A stretch of DNA of 64,000 bases from NCBI GenBank assembly GCA_022841345.1, contig JALHRR010000001.1:1-64000 (forward strand). Direction: 5' to 3'. The position numbers and the translations under genes were made by a program. The notes beneath the pieces are model-generated. The model was not told the DNA's origin, searched no databases, and was given only the letters and a program-made list of their open reading frames with translations. Of the stretch, positions 54,255-63,484 are shown piece by piece; the stretch's first letter is position 1; each line of letters opens with the position of its first letter. The stretch is from Saprospiraceae bacterium. GTDB lineage: Bacteria; Bacteroidota; Bacteroidia; Chitinophagales; Saprospiraceae.

Positions 54255-54286
54255 TTGAAGAAGTATCCTGAAAAAAGCTATCTTTG
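54255..54286 (+). promoter_or_regulatory. Promoter of the second DUF4143 ATPase
   Basis: TTG (54255-54257), 21 bases, TATCTTTG (54279-54286), 17 bases before ATG 54304. A full consensus match directly after the tandem repeats. Confidence 0.7.
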
Positions 54287-54303
54287 AATAGAAAATATCA
54301 GAT

Positions 54304-55425
54304 ATGATAGCAAGGATTCTGGAAAATATAATAGAAGGCAAATTAAATAAAGGAAAAGCAATTCTCATTATGGGTGCCAGGCAGGTAGGCAAGTCAACGC
54401 TGTTACGAATGATGTTTGCCAATAGAGAAAAGGTACTTTGGTTAAATGGGGATGAATTAGATATTCAGCAATTGTTTTCATCGGCTTCAGGTAGCCGCTT
54501 AAAATCTATTTTCGGTAACAACAAGATTGTAATCATTGATGAAGCTCAACGAATCCAAAATATTGGCCTTCGTCTCAAATTAATTATAGATTCCATACCT
54601 GAGATACAACTTATCGTTACAGGCAGTTCCTCATTTGACCTGGCAAATCAAGTCAACGAACCACTAACAGGTAGAAAATGGGAGTACAGAATGTTTCCCT
54701 TATCATTTCAGGAGATGGTAGACCACCATGGACTCCTGGAAGAAAAAAGATTGCTTCCACATCGCTTAGTCTATGGATATTACCCGGAGATTGTCAGTTT
54801 TAAGGGAGAAGAAATTGAGAGATTGAAGCTTCTCTCCGACAGTTACTTATATAAAGACATTTTCCTCTGGGAGCGGATTCAAAAACCGGATAAACTGATT
54901 AGCCTTTTACAAGCATTGGCATATCAGACAGGCAACCAGATTTCCTTCAATGAATTGGGCAATTTATGTAGTTTGGACTCTAAGACTGTGGAAAAATATA
55001 TCATTCTGCTGGAACAGGCTTATGTAATCTTCCGGGTTGGATCATTCAGCAAGAACCTTAGAAACGAATTAAAAAACAGTAAGAAGATATATTTTTTTGA
55101 CAATGGAATCAGAAATTCATTGATCAACAGCTTTAATGAGCTTGAAAAAAGGCAGGATATCGGCTCGCTATGGGAAAATTTCCTGATGTCAGAAAGAGCA
55201 AAATTTCTTCACTACAGACAAATTTCAGCCATGCAGAAGTTCTGGCGAACAAAGGATCAAAACGAAATAGACTACGTGGAAACTGATGGGAGCAATTTAA
55301 GTGCATATGAGTTCAAATGGAATCCGGCAGCTAAAGTAAGAACTCCTCATACTTTTTTAAATGCTTACCCACATTCCTCATATACCGTCATCCATCGGGA
55401 GAATTTTGAAGATTTTTTGACTTAA
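54304..55425 (+). CDS. AAA ATPase with DUF4143 domain, copy B
   Basis: 373 aa. Walker A is MGARQVGKSTLLRM (about 21-34), Walker B is IVIIDEAQRIQNIG (about 77-90), sensor I is LIVTGSSSFDL, and the arginine-finger-like LTGRKWEYRMFPLSF follows. The C-terminal DUF4143 region (about 180-340) has NELGNLCSLDSKTVEKYIILLEQ and the nuclease-like NEIDYVE...YEFKW motif. It is a complete family member, distinct from copy A at 47277. It begins the insertion-like block between wzc and wzx. Confidence 0.93.
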   Translation: MIARILENIIEGKLNKGKAILIMGARQVGKSTLLRMMFANREKVLWLNGDELDIQQLFSSASGSRLKSIFGNNKIVIIDEAQRIQNIGLRLKLIIDSIPEIQLIVTGSSSFDLANQVNEPLTGRKWEYRMFPLSFQEMVDHHGLLEEKRLLPHRLVYGYYPEIVSFKGEEIERLKLLSDSYLYKDIFLWERIQKPDKLISLLQALAYQTGNQISFNELGNLCSLDSKTVEKYIILLEQAYVIFRVGSFSKNLRNELKNSKKIYFFDNGIRNSLINSFNELEKRQDIGSLWENFLMSERAKFLHYRQISAMQKFWRTKDQNEIDYVETDGSNLSAYEFKWNPAAKVRTPHTFLNAYPHSSYTVIHRENFEDFLT

Positions 55426-55639
55426 AGTCAGATGTAAAAGCTGCAAAATTGCTAATTCACTAACAGCCAAAATGTTAATTCGCCAATCTGCATATTAGCG
55501 GCTGTTCATTCTGCCGGCTGTTTCTTCAGCGCATTAGCAAATCAGCAAATTAGCGCATTGGCGCATTAGCAAATCAGCGGCTGTTCAAAGCAAATCAGCA
55601 CATTAGCGAATCAAATCAACGAATTTGCATTCAAAAGGC
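55426..55639 (+). repeat. GCTAATTCGC/AGCAAATCAGC mosaic
   Basis: GGCTGTT marks (about 55500, 55516, 55579) between AGCAAATCAGCAAATTAGCG tracts. The tracts run to about 15 bases before the S23 gene. Confidence 0.6.
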
Positions 55640-55999
55640 ATGAAAGAATTCTACTTTGAAAAATTGGATGTTTGGCAGACTGCAAGGGAATTTGTGAAAG
55701 ACCTTTATCTGGTTACCCATAAATTTCCTACTGAAGAGAAATATGGTATTGTGTCCCAAATCAGGAGATCTGCGCTTAGTATTTCAGCCAATATTGCAGA
55801 GGGAATGACCAGAAAATCGGACAAGGACAAAGCAAGATTTATCAACATAGCTTTCAGCTCTGCAATCGAAACAATCAATTTTTTGATCATCTCAAACGAT
55901 CTGGGAATTCTAACTAATGATCAATATAACACCTTAAGAGATAAAGTAGAAAAAATCACCAACCAGCTCAATAGCCTCTACATTACACTGAAACAATGA
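55640..55999 (+). CDS. S23 / four-helix-bundle protein
   Basis: 119 aa from ATG 55640 (MKEFYFEKLDVWQTA); the TTG at 55625 is less likely. The family signature is LDVWQTAREFVKDLYLVTHKFP, IRRSALSISANIAEGM and the amphipathic helices that follow. It is related to proteins encoded in 23S rRNA intervening sequences but often found alone, including in surface-polysaccharide loci. Molecular role unknown; nucleic acid binding is often suspected. Confidence 0.92.
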   Translation: MKEFYFEKLDVWQTAREFVKDLYLVTHKFPTEEKYGIVSQIRRSALSISANIAEGMTRKSDKDKARFINIAFSSAIETINFLIISNDLGILTNDQYNTLRDKVEKITNQLNSLYITLKQ

Positions 56000-56276
56000 A
56001 GAAAGATGGAAAACCGCAAAGCCGCTAAACAGCCAAAAATGCAAAAACCCTGATTCACTAATTCGCCAATTTGCAAAATCGCTAATTCGCAAAACCGCCA
56101 AATTCATAAATCAGCTATCAACGCGTTCGCAAATCTGCTCCACACTCACGACACACACCCGGCTGTTTCTTAAGCAAATCAGCAAATCAGCAAATCAGCG
56201 CATTAGCATTTAGCAAATCAGCGGCTGTTTCTTAAGCAAATCAACACATCAACAAACAACAAGCAACTAGCATCAC
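56000..56276 (+). repeat. AGCAAATCAGC / GCTAATTCGC mosaic before SNF2 gene
   Basis: GGCTGTT marks at about 56160 and 56223 and AACAGCC at about 56029, with CAGCAAATCAGCAAATCAGC tracts. It ends CAAGCAACTAGCATCAC before ATG 56277. Confidence 0.6.
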
Positions 56277-59200
56277 ATGGCCATAAGTTTTGGTAAAACA
56301 TGGTGGGGAGGACAATGGCTCAATTCCCTGAACAATATAGACTATAGCAACAGGCTTCCAAGAGGAAGCAGCTATGCGCGCAAAGGCGCCGTGACTACCA
56401 TTAAAATCACGGAAAACAGGATCAATGCCAAAGTATCCGGTAGCCGACCCAGACCCTACTCGGTGGACATTATTCTTCCTCCGTTTTTTGAGCCGGAACT
56501 CACCAAGTTCATAGAGGAGCTCGTCAAACGGCCCGTAATCATATCAAAATTGCTCAACAGGGAACTGGACCCGGAGGTGCTGAGTATCGCCGAGAATATG
56601 CAGCTCAAAGTGTTCCCGCGGCAGTGGACAGATTTTAAAATGCAGTGCTCCTGTCCGGATTGGGCGGTACCCTGTAAACACCTGGCCGCTGTCATTTATA
56701 AGGTGAGCGCTGAAATTGACAACAATCCGTTTCTGGTGTTCAAGCTGCACAATGTGGATCTCATAGAAGAGATGAACAAGCGGGGTATCATAGTGAGGAA
56801 AAATGAATCAGAGATTCCGGCCATTTCGGATCTTTACTTTGAAAAAGGTGCATCCAAAAAGAAAGAAACTTTTGATTCTGAAAAAGCATATCAGAAGCTC
56901 TCTTTTGCCGGACTGCAGCCGATCTATGACCCGCTGATCGCATTACTCTCTGCGCATCCTCCGTTTTATCAGGGACATGGTGATTTCAAGGAAAAGTACA
57001 GAGACTCTATAGATAGTGTAGCCCGGAAAGCACAAAAAATCATCAAAGGAAAACTTAGCCTCGAACAAATATTGAAGTATGCTGAAATAGATCAGCAAAT
57101 AACCGTGCGTTCAGACAACAAGATCTCTATTGATGAGGACTATAAAGCCCGTGTGCTGTTGAATGATAAAGATTTTTCTTTTACGCGGTTTTTGACGCAG
57201 ATAGCCGCTATCCCGGGTAACAAAACTCCGGATTATCAGCCTTCGACTGCATCACTGCATACCGTCTTCAGTTTTGCACTTCATCTGCTGGCAAATGGCG
57301 CAGTCGTGCCTCAAATTGTCAGAAATACACAAAAGAAATATGCCGTCAGATGGCTTCCTGCATTGCTGAGTAAAGAGGTCAATGATCTGTGCAACAAATT
57401 GCAGGATATTCTGCCTCCCGGAATTTTTCTGTGGCAGGAAAAGGAAAAATTCAAAGCGATCAACAGGAATCCCGCATCCAATCTCTTGTCCGTTTTCCTC
57501 ACAGAGTTGATATCTGTACTGATGGAAAAAAATACCGGGGATATTTTCATGGACCTGTTCTTCAGAAAACATGACTACGATTTCAAACAACCGGGAGAGG
57601 ACTCACTGAGTGGAGGAATTGCAGCCTGGCTGCAAAAATACTACATCGCTCAGGGCATTTACAAGCCGCAGATCGTAGTAGAGGAAACAAAGACTGAGCA
57701 TTTTCTTATCAATATCAATGTCTTTGAAAAAGGAAAATCTATGGAAGCTCCTGTGGCTCTGAGTGATATACTGACAAAGCCCGAATACATAGCGCAACGA
57801 TATGATATTCTACAGTCATTGACTCAGCTTAGCAGTTTTATTCCTGGTCTTGATAAGTATATAAACTCCAATACAGCTCAGCGGATGGAAATGGATATAC
57901 AAACTTTCACTCCCTTTCTGATGCAGATGATTCCGGCCATCCAACTGCTGGATATAGATATTCTTCTGCCCAAATCATTGCGCGAAATACTCAAGCCCAA
58001 ACAAAGTCTCAAGATCAAAAAGAATCAGGGCAAGTCCTTCCTGCGCCTGGACAAATTGCTGGACTTTGAATGGCAAATAGCTATTGGTGACACACTGATG
58101 AGCGAGGCAGACTTCAGGCAAATGCTGAAAAACTCCGAGGGTCTCTTTAAATATAAGACCCAATATATCTATGTAAGCAAAGAAGAACTTGAAAAAATAC
58201 ACCGCCATTTTAACACTAAAGATGGTCTCTCTTCTTTTCAATTATTGCGCTCTGCACTAAGCGGTGAATACTTTGGTGCTAAGGTAAATCTCACAGATGA
58301 AGTCAGGGATTTGATAAAAGAACTGACCGAAGTAAAGGACATACCTCTTCCGGCCGGTATCCATGCGACTCTGCGCCCCTATCAGCAACGCGGCTATGCG
58401 TGGATGTACCGTAATGCCCGGATCGGATTTGGCTCGGTCATCGCAGATGATATGGGATTGGGAAAAACCCTGCAGGTCATTGCTACACTGCTGAAATATA
58501 AGGAAGACGGAATGCTGTCGGATAAAAAAGCACTCGTTATAGCTCCTACAGGTCTGTTGACCAACTGGGCAAGCGAAATAGAAAAATTTGCCCCTTCTCT
58601 GAAAATCCATATTTTTCATGGCACACACCGTAAAATAGAATCGGAGTTTGATATACTCCTGACCTCCTATGGTGTTGCAAGGTCGGAAGCATTGAGATTG
58701 AAAAAAATACCCTGGCATACCATGGTGATCGACGAAGCTCAGAATATCAAAAATATTGATACCAAACAAACGAAGGCCATCAAAACCATAGAAGCTGACA
58801 ATTTCATCGCCATGAGTGGCACTCCCGTTGAAAACCGCCTAAGTGAGATGTGGAGCATCATGGACTACAGCAATCGCGGCCTGCTGGGAACTCCTAAAGA
58901 ATTTCAGGATACTTTTGCCTCGCAGATCGAATCCTACAATGACCACGAAACTGCTGAAAAGCTGAAAAAAGTAACAGGCCCCTTCATGATGCGAAGGTTA
59001 AAATCTGACAAAAGCATTATTTCAGATCTGCCCGATAAGCTGGAAATGGACTGTTTTTCTACACTGGCAAAAGAACAGGCTACGCTCTACGAAAAAACAC
59101 TGGAAGAAGCCCTGAGGGAAATAGATGGAATAGATCCTGCTGACAGACAAAGTCTCTTTGTAAGACAGGGTCTCGTATTGCAAATGATTCTGGCATTGAA

Positions 59201-59780
59201 ACAAATCTGCAATCACCCGGCTCAATTCTTAAAAAACAAAATACTGGACCCTTCTCTGAGCGGAAAAATCTCCCTTTTGTTTGATAAGCTCGACAGTATT
59301 GTAGAGAGTAGTGAGAAAGTACTTGTATTTACCCAATTTGCAGAGATGGGAAAGATACTGCAGCAACTTGTCAGCGAAAGATATGGCGAACCCGCGCTGT
59401 TTTATCACGGCGGATGCAGTATCAAACAGAGAAAGGAAATGGTGGATGCTTTTCAGGGTAATCATGTAGACAAAATTTTCATATTATCTCTGAAAGCTGC
59501 CGGAACGGGATTGAATCTCACTCGCGCCAATCACGTCATTCATTATGATCTTTGGTGGAATCCCGCCGTCGAAGCGCAAGCCACCGACCGGGCATACCGT
59601 ATCGGACAAAAAAACAATGTCATGGTACATCGCTTCATCACCAAAAACACCTTCGAAGAGCGCATTAATGAAATGATCCAGTCCAAAAAAGCCCTCGCCG
59701 AAATGACAGTAGCCACCGGCGAAAACTGGATAGGCAACCTCAGCAATAAGGAGCTGAAGGATTTGTTTGTGATGAAGTAG
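56277..59780 (+). CDS. SWIM zinc-finger SNF2-family helicase
   Basis: This is a 1167-aa DNA translocase. The N-terminal FGKTWWGGQWLNSL and SWIM finger Cys124-x-Cys126...Cys133-x-His135 (CSCPDWAVPCKH) define the SWIM-SNF2 subgroup. A long bacterial SNF2-associated region is followed by the helicase core: motif I DDMGLGKTLQ (about 724-733), motif II DEAQNIKN (about 819), SGTPVENRL, and C-terminal motifs FTQFAEMG, SLKAAGTGLNLT and QATDRAYRIGQ. Activity looks intact. Possible roles are transcription/repair or defence. It lies in the block between wzc and wzx with no defence partner visible. Confidence 0.95.
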   Translation: MAISFGKTWWGGQWLNSLNNIDYSNRLPRGSSYARKGAVTTIKITENRINAKVSGSRPRPYSVDIILPPFFEPELTKFIEELVKRPVIISKLLNRELDPEVLSIAENMQLKVFPRQWTDFKMQCSCPDWAVPCKHLAAVIYKVSAEIDNNPFLVFKLHNVDLIEEMNKRGIIVRKNESEIPAISDLYFEKGASKKKETFDSEKAYQKLSFAGLQPIYDPLIALLSAHPPFYQGHGDFKEKYRDSIDSVARKAQKIIKGKLSLEQILKYAEIDQQITVRSDNKISIDEDYKARVLLNDKDFSFTRFLTQIAAIPGNKTPDYQPSTASLHTVFSFALHLLANGAVVPQIVRNTQKKYAVRWLPALLSKEVNDLCNKLQDILPPGIFLWQEKEKFKAINRNPASNLLSVFLTELISVLMEKNTGDIFMDLFFRKHDYDFKQPGEDSLSGGIAAWLQKYYIAQGIYKPQIVVEETKTEHFLININVFEKGKSMEAPVALSDILTKPEYIAQRYDILQSLTQLSSFIPGLDKYINSNTAQRMEMDIQTFTPFLMQMIPAIQLLDIDILLPKSLREILKPKQSLKIKKNQGKSFLRLDKLLDFEWQIAIGDTLMSEADFRQMLKNSEGLFKYKTQYIYVSKEELEKIHRHFNTKDGLSSFQLLRSALSGEYFGAKVNLTDEVRDLIKELTEVKDIPLPAGIHATLRPYQQRGYAWMYRNARIGFGSVIADDMGLGKTLQVIATLLKYKEDGMLSDKKALVIAPTGLLTNWASEIEKFAPSLKIHIFHGTHRKIESEFDILLTSYGVARSEALRLKKIPWHTMVIDEAQNIKNIDTKQTKAIKTIEADNFIAMSGTPVENRLSEMWSIMDYSNRGLLGTPKEFQDTFASQIESYNDHETAEKLKKVTGPFMMRRLKSDKSIISDLPDKLEMDCFSTLAKEQATLYEKTLEEALREIDGIDPADRQSLFVRQGLVLQMILALKQICNHPAQFLKNKILDPSLSGKISLLFDKLDSIVESSEKVLVFTQFAEMGKILQQLVSERYGEPALFYHGGCSIKQRKEMVDAFQGNHVDKIFILSLKAAGTGLNLTRANHVIHYDLWWNPAVEAQATDRAYRIGQKNNVMVHRFITKNTFEERINEMIQSKKALAEMTVATGENWIGNLSNKELKDLFVMK

Positions 59781-59820
59781 GGGGGATACACTCTAGAAAT
59801 CTCATTTACACTTCTACCTT

Positions 59821-59904
59821 CGTTATGATCGGGGTTCATTTGGATACAGCTACGGATATTATGAAGAAGATGAAAAGAAGCCATGGTGGAAGTTCGGGAA
59901 GTAG
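59821..59904 (+). pseudogene. Remnant of a second wzc 3' end
   Basis: In frame it reads RGSFGYSYGYYEEDEKKP, then WWKFGK and a stop, matching the last residues of the Wzc protein at 51700. The DNA differs mainly at third codon positions (TAC/TAT, GAA/GAG, CCA/CCC, TTC/TTT, TAG/TAA) plus one GGC-to-AGC change. Upstream of RGS the match disappears. So this is the 3' scrap of a separate, diverged wzc, 64 bases before wzx. Confidence 0.8.
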
Positions 59905-59967
59905 GAATGTTCATTTCAATATTTAACCATTGTTACTTGAGTTGAAAATTAAGAATAAATACTCCGA

Positions 59968-61428
59968 GTGTTTGATTTAAAGTCCAAGACTTTATCTGGA
60001 TTATTGTGGAGCTTTATAGGTAGTTTTGCTAATCAGATTGTAACTTTTATAGTAGGGATCATACTGGCCAGGCTAGTCACTCCTTACGATTATGGTCTAA
60101 TTGGAATGGTTTCAGTGCTGATAGTAATTGCCCAAACTTTTGTTGATGGGGGATTCAAGCAAGCGCTGCTTCGAAAAAAAAATTGTACAGAAAATGAATA
60201 TTCAACAGTGTTCATTTTTAATATTGCCACTGCAATTTTTTTATATGTTTTAATTTTCTTTAGTGCTGGTTTAATTGCGAACTTTTTTGAAGAGCCTCAA
60301 CTAAACCTTCTTGTAAAAGTGATTGCATTGAATCTGATAATTAATTCATTTTCAGTTATTCAGACAACTATTTTTTCAAAAGAAGTTGATTTCAAAATAC
60401 AAGCAAAAATTACTTTTGTTGCAGCATTAATTTCTGGAGTATTTGGAGTAGTGCTTGCTTACGAGGGGTATGGGGTTTGGAGTTTGGTTTATCGCGCAAT
60501 ATTAGCTTCAATTATAATGTCTGGGTTATTCTGGTTTTTCAGCACATGGAGACCAAAACTCATTTTTAGTTTAAGCTCTTTCAAAGAACTTTTTGGATTT
60601 GGCAGTAAACTACTTCTGAGCAGTCTGATTGATCAAGTTTATTGGAATATTTATTATGTGGTAATCGGGAAATATTTTTCCGTTCAAACTTTAGGATTTT
60701 ACACTCGTGCTGAAATGTTTAAGAATCTTCCATCGCAAAATTTAACTTCAATCATTAGTAATGTTAGTCTTCCTGTTTTAGCTCAATTACAGGATAAGCC
60801 TATAGAATTTAAAAATGCATTTAAAAGAATTTTGAGGCTGACAATGTATTTAACTTTTCTTTCTTTGGGGGGAATGATTGTACTTTCAGAGACTTTAATT
60901 TATGTCCTTATAGGACCAAAATGGGCTGAATCCATTGGATATTTACAATTGCTTTGCATTGCAGCTTTGTTTTTTCCGCCAAGTCTCTTAAATATCAATA
61001 TTATTAAAATCAAAGGAAGAGGTGATTTAATACTGAAGTTGGAAGTAATAAAAAAGTCATTGGCAATAGTATCAATAATTATTGGTGTTTTTCATGGGAT
61101 ATATGTTATGTTGTATATAATAATATTCAATTCAATGTTGGATTGTTTATTAAATAGTGCAATTGGCGGAAATCTTATGGGGTATAAATTGAAAGATCAA
61201 ATTTTCGATGTCATTCCGACTTTTTTTAATGCACTCGTTGCGGGTGTATTAGTATATCTTCTTTCAATTCCTTTTGATTCAAATTCAGTCTTGAATTTAA
61301 TTTTTTTAAGTCTGACTGGGCTTGTAGTATCAATTTTGATAGGTGAAATCTTTAGAGAGTCGACTTATATGTATATTAAAAACTTGCTATTAAGCAAGGT
61401 TAATTTTAGCCACAAACATAGAAGATAG
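59968..61428 (+). CDS. Polysaccharide repeat-unit flippase (Wzx/MOP superfamily)
   Basis: 486 aa from GTG 59968 (MFDLKSKTLSGLLWSFIGSF). It has about 12-14 membrane helices and the family N-terminus LARLVTPYDYGLIGMVSVLI, with FGSKLLLSSLIDQVYWNIYY in the middle. It would flip lipid-linked oligosaccharide units across the inner membrane before Wzc/Wza export. Base composition drops to strongly AT-rich from here to about 62.4 kb, usual for variable surface-sugar cassettes. It starts the compact distal operon. Confidence 0.92.
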   Translation: MFDLKSKTLSGLLWSFIGSFANQIVTFIVGIILARLVTPYDYGLIGMVSVLIVIAQTFVDGGFKQALLRKKNCTENEYSTVFIFNIATAIFLYVLIFFSAGLIANFFEEPQLNLLVKVIALNLIINSFSVIQTTIFSKEVDFKIQAKITFVAALISGVFGVVLAYEGYGVWSLVYRAILASIIMSGLFWFFSTWRPKLIFSLSSFKELFGFGSKLLLSSLIDQVYWNIYYVVIGKYFSVQTLGFYTRAEMFKNLPSQNLTSIISNVSLPVLAQLQDKPIEFKNAFKRILRLTMYLTFLSLGGMIVLSETLIYVLIGPKWAESIGYLQLLCIAALFFPPSLLNINIIKIKGRGDLILKLEVIKKSLAIVSIIIGVFHGIYVMLYIIIFNSMLDCLLNSAIGGNLMGYKLKDQIFDVIPTFFNALVAGVLVYLLSIPFDSNSVLNLIFLSLTGLVVSILIGEIFRESTYMYIKNLLLSKVNFSHKHRR

Positions 61429-61462
61429 CTTTTGCAATTTTATTAAAAATTGAAAATTAAAA

Positions 61463-62443
61463 ATGATTAAGTCGCTGGTTTCAGTGGTTGTTACAGCTTA
61501 CAACCAAGAGAAGTATATAGAGCAAACTCTGGAAAGTATTCTTGAACAAAACACAAATTTCGAATTTGAAATATTAATAGGAGAAGACTGTTCATTGGAC
61601 AGAACTAAATCCATTCTCCAAGAATATGAAGCAAGATTCCCTTCTAAAATTAAGGTGATTTATAATTCTAAGAATCTTGGAATTGTTGGAAACTGGACCA
61701 GTACGATAAATCATTGCAATTCAAAGTATGTAGCTTTATGCGAAGGGGATGACTATTGGACTGATAGAAATAAGTTACAAAAGCAAATAGACTTTCTCGA
61801 GAATAATAATGAGTTTGGAATGGTGTGTTCCAATTATAGTAAATATTTTGAAGGTGAAGGAACTAGAAAATTTGATTGTTTTAAAATTGAAAACTATAAG
61901 GAGGAGGTCAAACTACAAGATTATATCCATGACAGAGGTACAATAATGAGTGCGACTGTTGTCTTTTATAAAAGCTTATTTGACCAATACCAAAAAGAAA
62001 TTCCAGAATTAACGAGAATTAATTGGAAAATGCCTGATTCTCCTCTCTGGCTATTTATGGGTATCAAGTCAAGGATAGGTGTAATTCCTGACTCAACTGC
62101 AGAATACAGAATCCATAAAGTTTCTGGATCTAAAATGGGGAATAATGAGTTACAATTTCTTTTCGTAGAAAAAGGGTATGAGATTCCTTTATACTTTGCC
62201 GATAAATACAACTTGGGCATTCTTACTCGCCATCAGATATTAAGAAATAGGCAAAATTTTGTTTTTGAATATGCATTCTTTAAAGGCGACAAGGAATTAT
62301 ATATAAAGCTAAAACACAAATACTACTACAAGGAAGGGATAAAAAATAATAGAGTTTTGCTCTTCGACTTTGGTTTTTTAAATAAATGGACTCATAAGTG
62401 GGTTGTAAAACTCTTTGAATTTAAAAGAAGCACTAATCTTTAG
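61463..62443 (+). CDS. Family 2 glycosyltransferase
   Basis: This 326-aa cytoplasmic, GT-A fold enzyme has VSVVVTAYNQEKYIEQTLES at the N-terminus, IGEDCSLDRTK (nucleotide binding), NLGIVGNWTSTINHC and the metal/acceptor motif CEGDDYWTD (about 94-102). It is 34 bases after wzx and 5 bases before the dehydratase, AT-rich like wzx. Donor and acceptor are unknown; it probably adds one sugar of the repeat unit. Confidence 0.92.
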   Translation: MIKSLVSVVVTAYNQEKYIEQTLESILEQNTNFEFEILIGEDCSLDRTKSILQEYEARFPSKIKVIYNSKNLGIVGNWTSTINHCNSKYVALCEGDDYWTDRNKLQKQIDFLENNNEFGMVCSNYSKYFEGEGTRKFDCFKIENYKEEVKLQDYIHDRGTIMSATVVFYKSLFDQYQKEIPELTRINWKMPDSPLWLFMGIKSRIGVIPDSTAEYRIHKVSGSKMGNNELQFLFVEKGYEIPLYFADKYNLGILTRHQILRNRQNFVFEYAFFKGDKELYIKLKHKYYYKEGIKNNRVLLFDFGFLNKWTHKWVVKLFEFKRSTNL

Positions 62444-62448
62444 TTAAT

Positions 62449-63480
62449 ATGAATACTGAATTATTAAAAGGTAAAACCATTCTTATCACTGGTGGAACCG
62501 GATCATTTGGCAATGCTGTACTGAAAAAATTTCTAAATACAGGGATCCGAGAAATCCGTGTTTTTAGCAGAGATGAAAAGAAACAGGACGATATGAGGGT
62601 TTTTTATAAAAATGATAAAATCAAATATTACATAGGTGATGTCAGGGATCCATTGAGTGTGCTCCATGCGTCTAATGGTGTAGATTTTATTTTTCATGCG
62701 GCAGCTTTGAAGCAAGTGCCTTCATGTGAATTTTATCCGATGGAGGCAATCAAAACCAATGTTTTGGGTGCTGAAAACGTGCTGGATGCAGCATTAAGAA
62801 ATGGGGTAAAGAAAGTTATTGTATTGAGTACCGACAAAGCAGTGTATCCCATTAATGCGATGGGTCAAACAAAAGCATTGATGGAGAAATTAATGGTAGC
62901 AAAATCAAGGTTATTATCAAATACCGGTCAGGTTTTTTGCGCAACTAGATATGGAAACGTAATGGCTTCAAGAGGCTCAGTAATTCCATTGTTTATCAAA
63001 CAGATCAAGGAAGGAAAACCAATCACCATCACTGATCCTGAGATGACAAGGTTTATGATGTCTTTGGATGAATCTGTTACATTAGTTGAATTTGCATTTC
63101 AAAATGCCATGCCGGGAGATATTTTTGTTCAAAAAGCTCCGGCTGCTACTATTCACAATATTGCACTCGCACTCAAAGAGATTTTTAAATCCGACACAGA
63201 TATTCAAATTATAGGTACGCGTCACGGAGAGAAGCTTTACGAAACGCTTTGTACAAGAGAAGAGATGGCCGTTGCTAAAGAATATGATAACTTTTACTGT
63301 ATTCCAGCCGATAACAGAGACCTGAACTATGCAAAATACTTTGAAGAAGGGGATACCCAAAAATCTGAATTTGTAGATTATCATTCACACAATACTCAAA
63401 GATTGTCTCTGAAGGAGACAATTTCTTTATTAAGTAGCTTGGAATATGTTAATAAAGAATTGATTAATAGCCAATTGTAA
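62449..63480 (+). CDS. UDP-GlcNAc 4,6-dehydratase/5-epimerase, CapE/WbjB-like
   Basis: 343-aa SDR of the FlaA1/CapE group. The Rossmann motif is TGGTGSFGNAV, and AALKQVPSCEFYPMEAIKTN and LSTDKAVYPINAMGQTKALMEK follow. The usual Tyr of YxxxK is replaced by Met (AMGQTK), as is known for CapE-type enzymes, so this is not a defect. RYGNVMASRGSVIPLFI is also typical. It starts deoxy-HexNAc synthesis (for example toward L-FucNAc), and the 2-epimerase follows 4 bases later. CapF is not in the window. Confidence 0.9.
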   Translation: MNTELLKGKTILITGGTGSFGNAVLKKFLNTGIREIRVFSRDEKKQDDMRVFYKNDKIKYYIGDVRDPLSVLHASNGVDFIFHAAALKQVPSCEFYPMEAIKTNVLGAENVLDAALRNGVKKVIVLSTDKAVYPINAMGQTKALMEKLMVAKSRLLSNTGQVFCATRYGNVMASRGSVIPLFIKQIKEGKPITITDPEMTRFMMSLDESVTLVEFAFQNAMPGDIFVQKAPAATIHNIALALKEIFKSDTDIQIIGTRHGEKLYETLCTREEMAVAKEYDNFYCIPADNRDLNYAKYFEEGDTQKSEFVDYHSHNTQRLSLKETISLLSSLEYVNKELINSQL

Positions 63481-63484
63481 TTAA

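Noticed and set aside
32205-56276. Integron-like cassette array (single genes on one strand separated by repeats)
   Set aside because: No integrase gene, and no paired RYYYAAC/GTTRRRY attC boxes of constant layout. The gaps are far longer than attC sites and their modules are in both orientations.
62449-63480. Inactivated dehydratase because the SDR Tyr is missing
   Set aside because: Met in place of Tyr within the MGxxK motif is the normal state of CapE-type enzymes, and all other motifs are intact.
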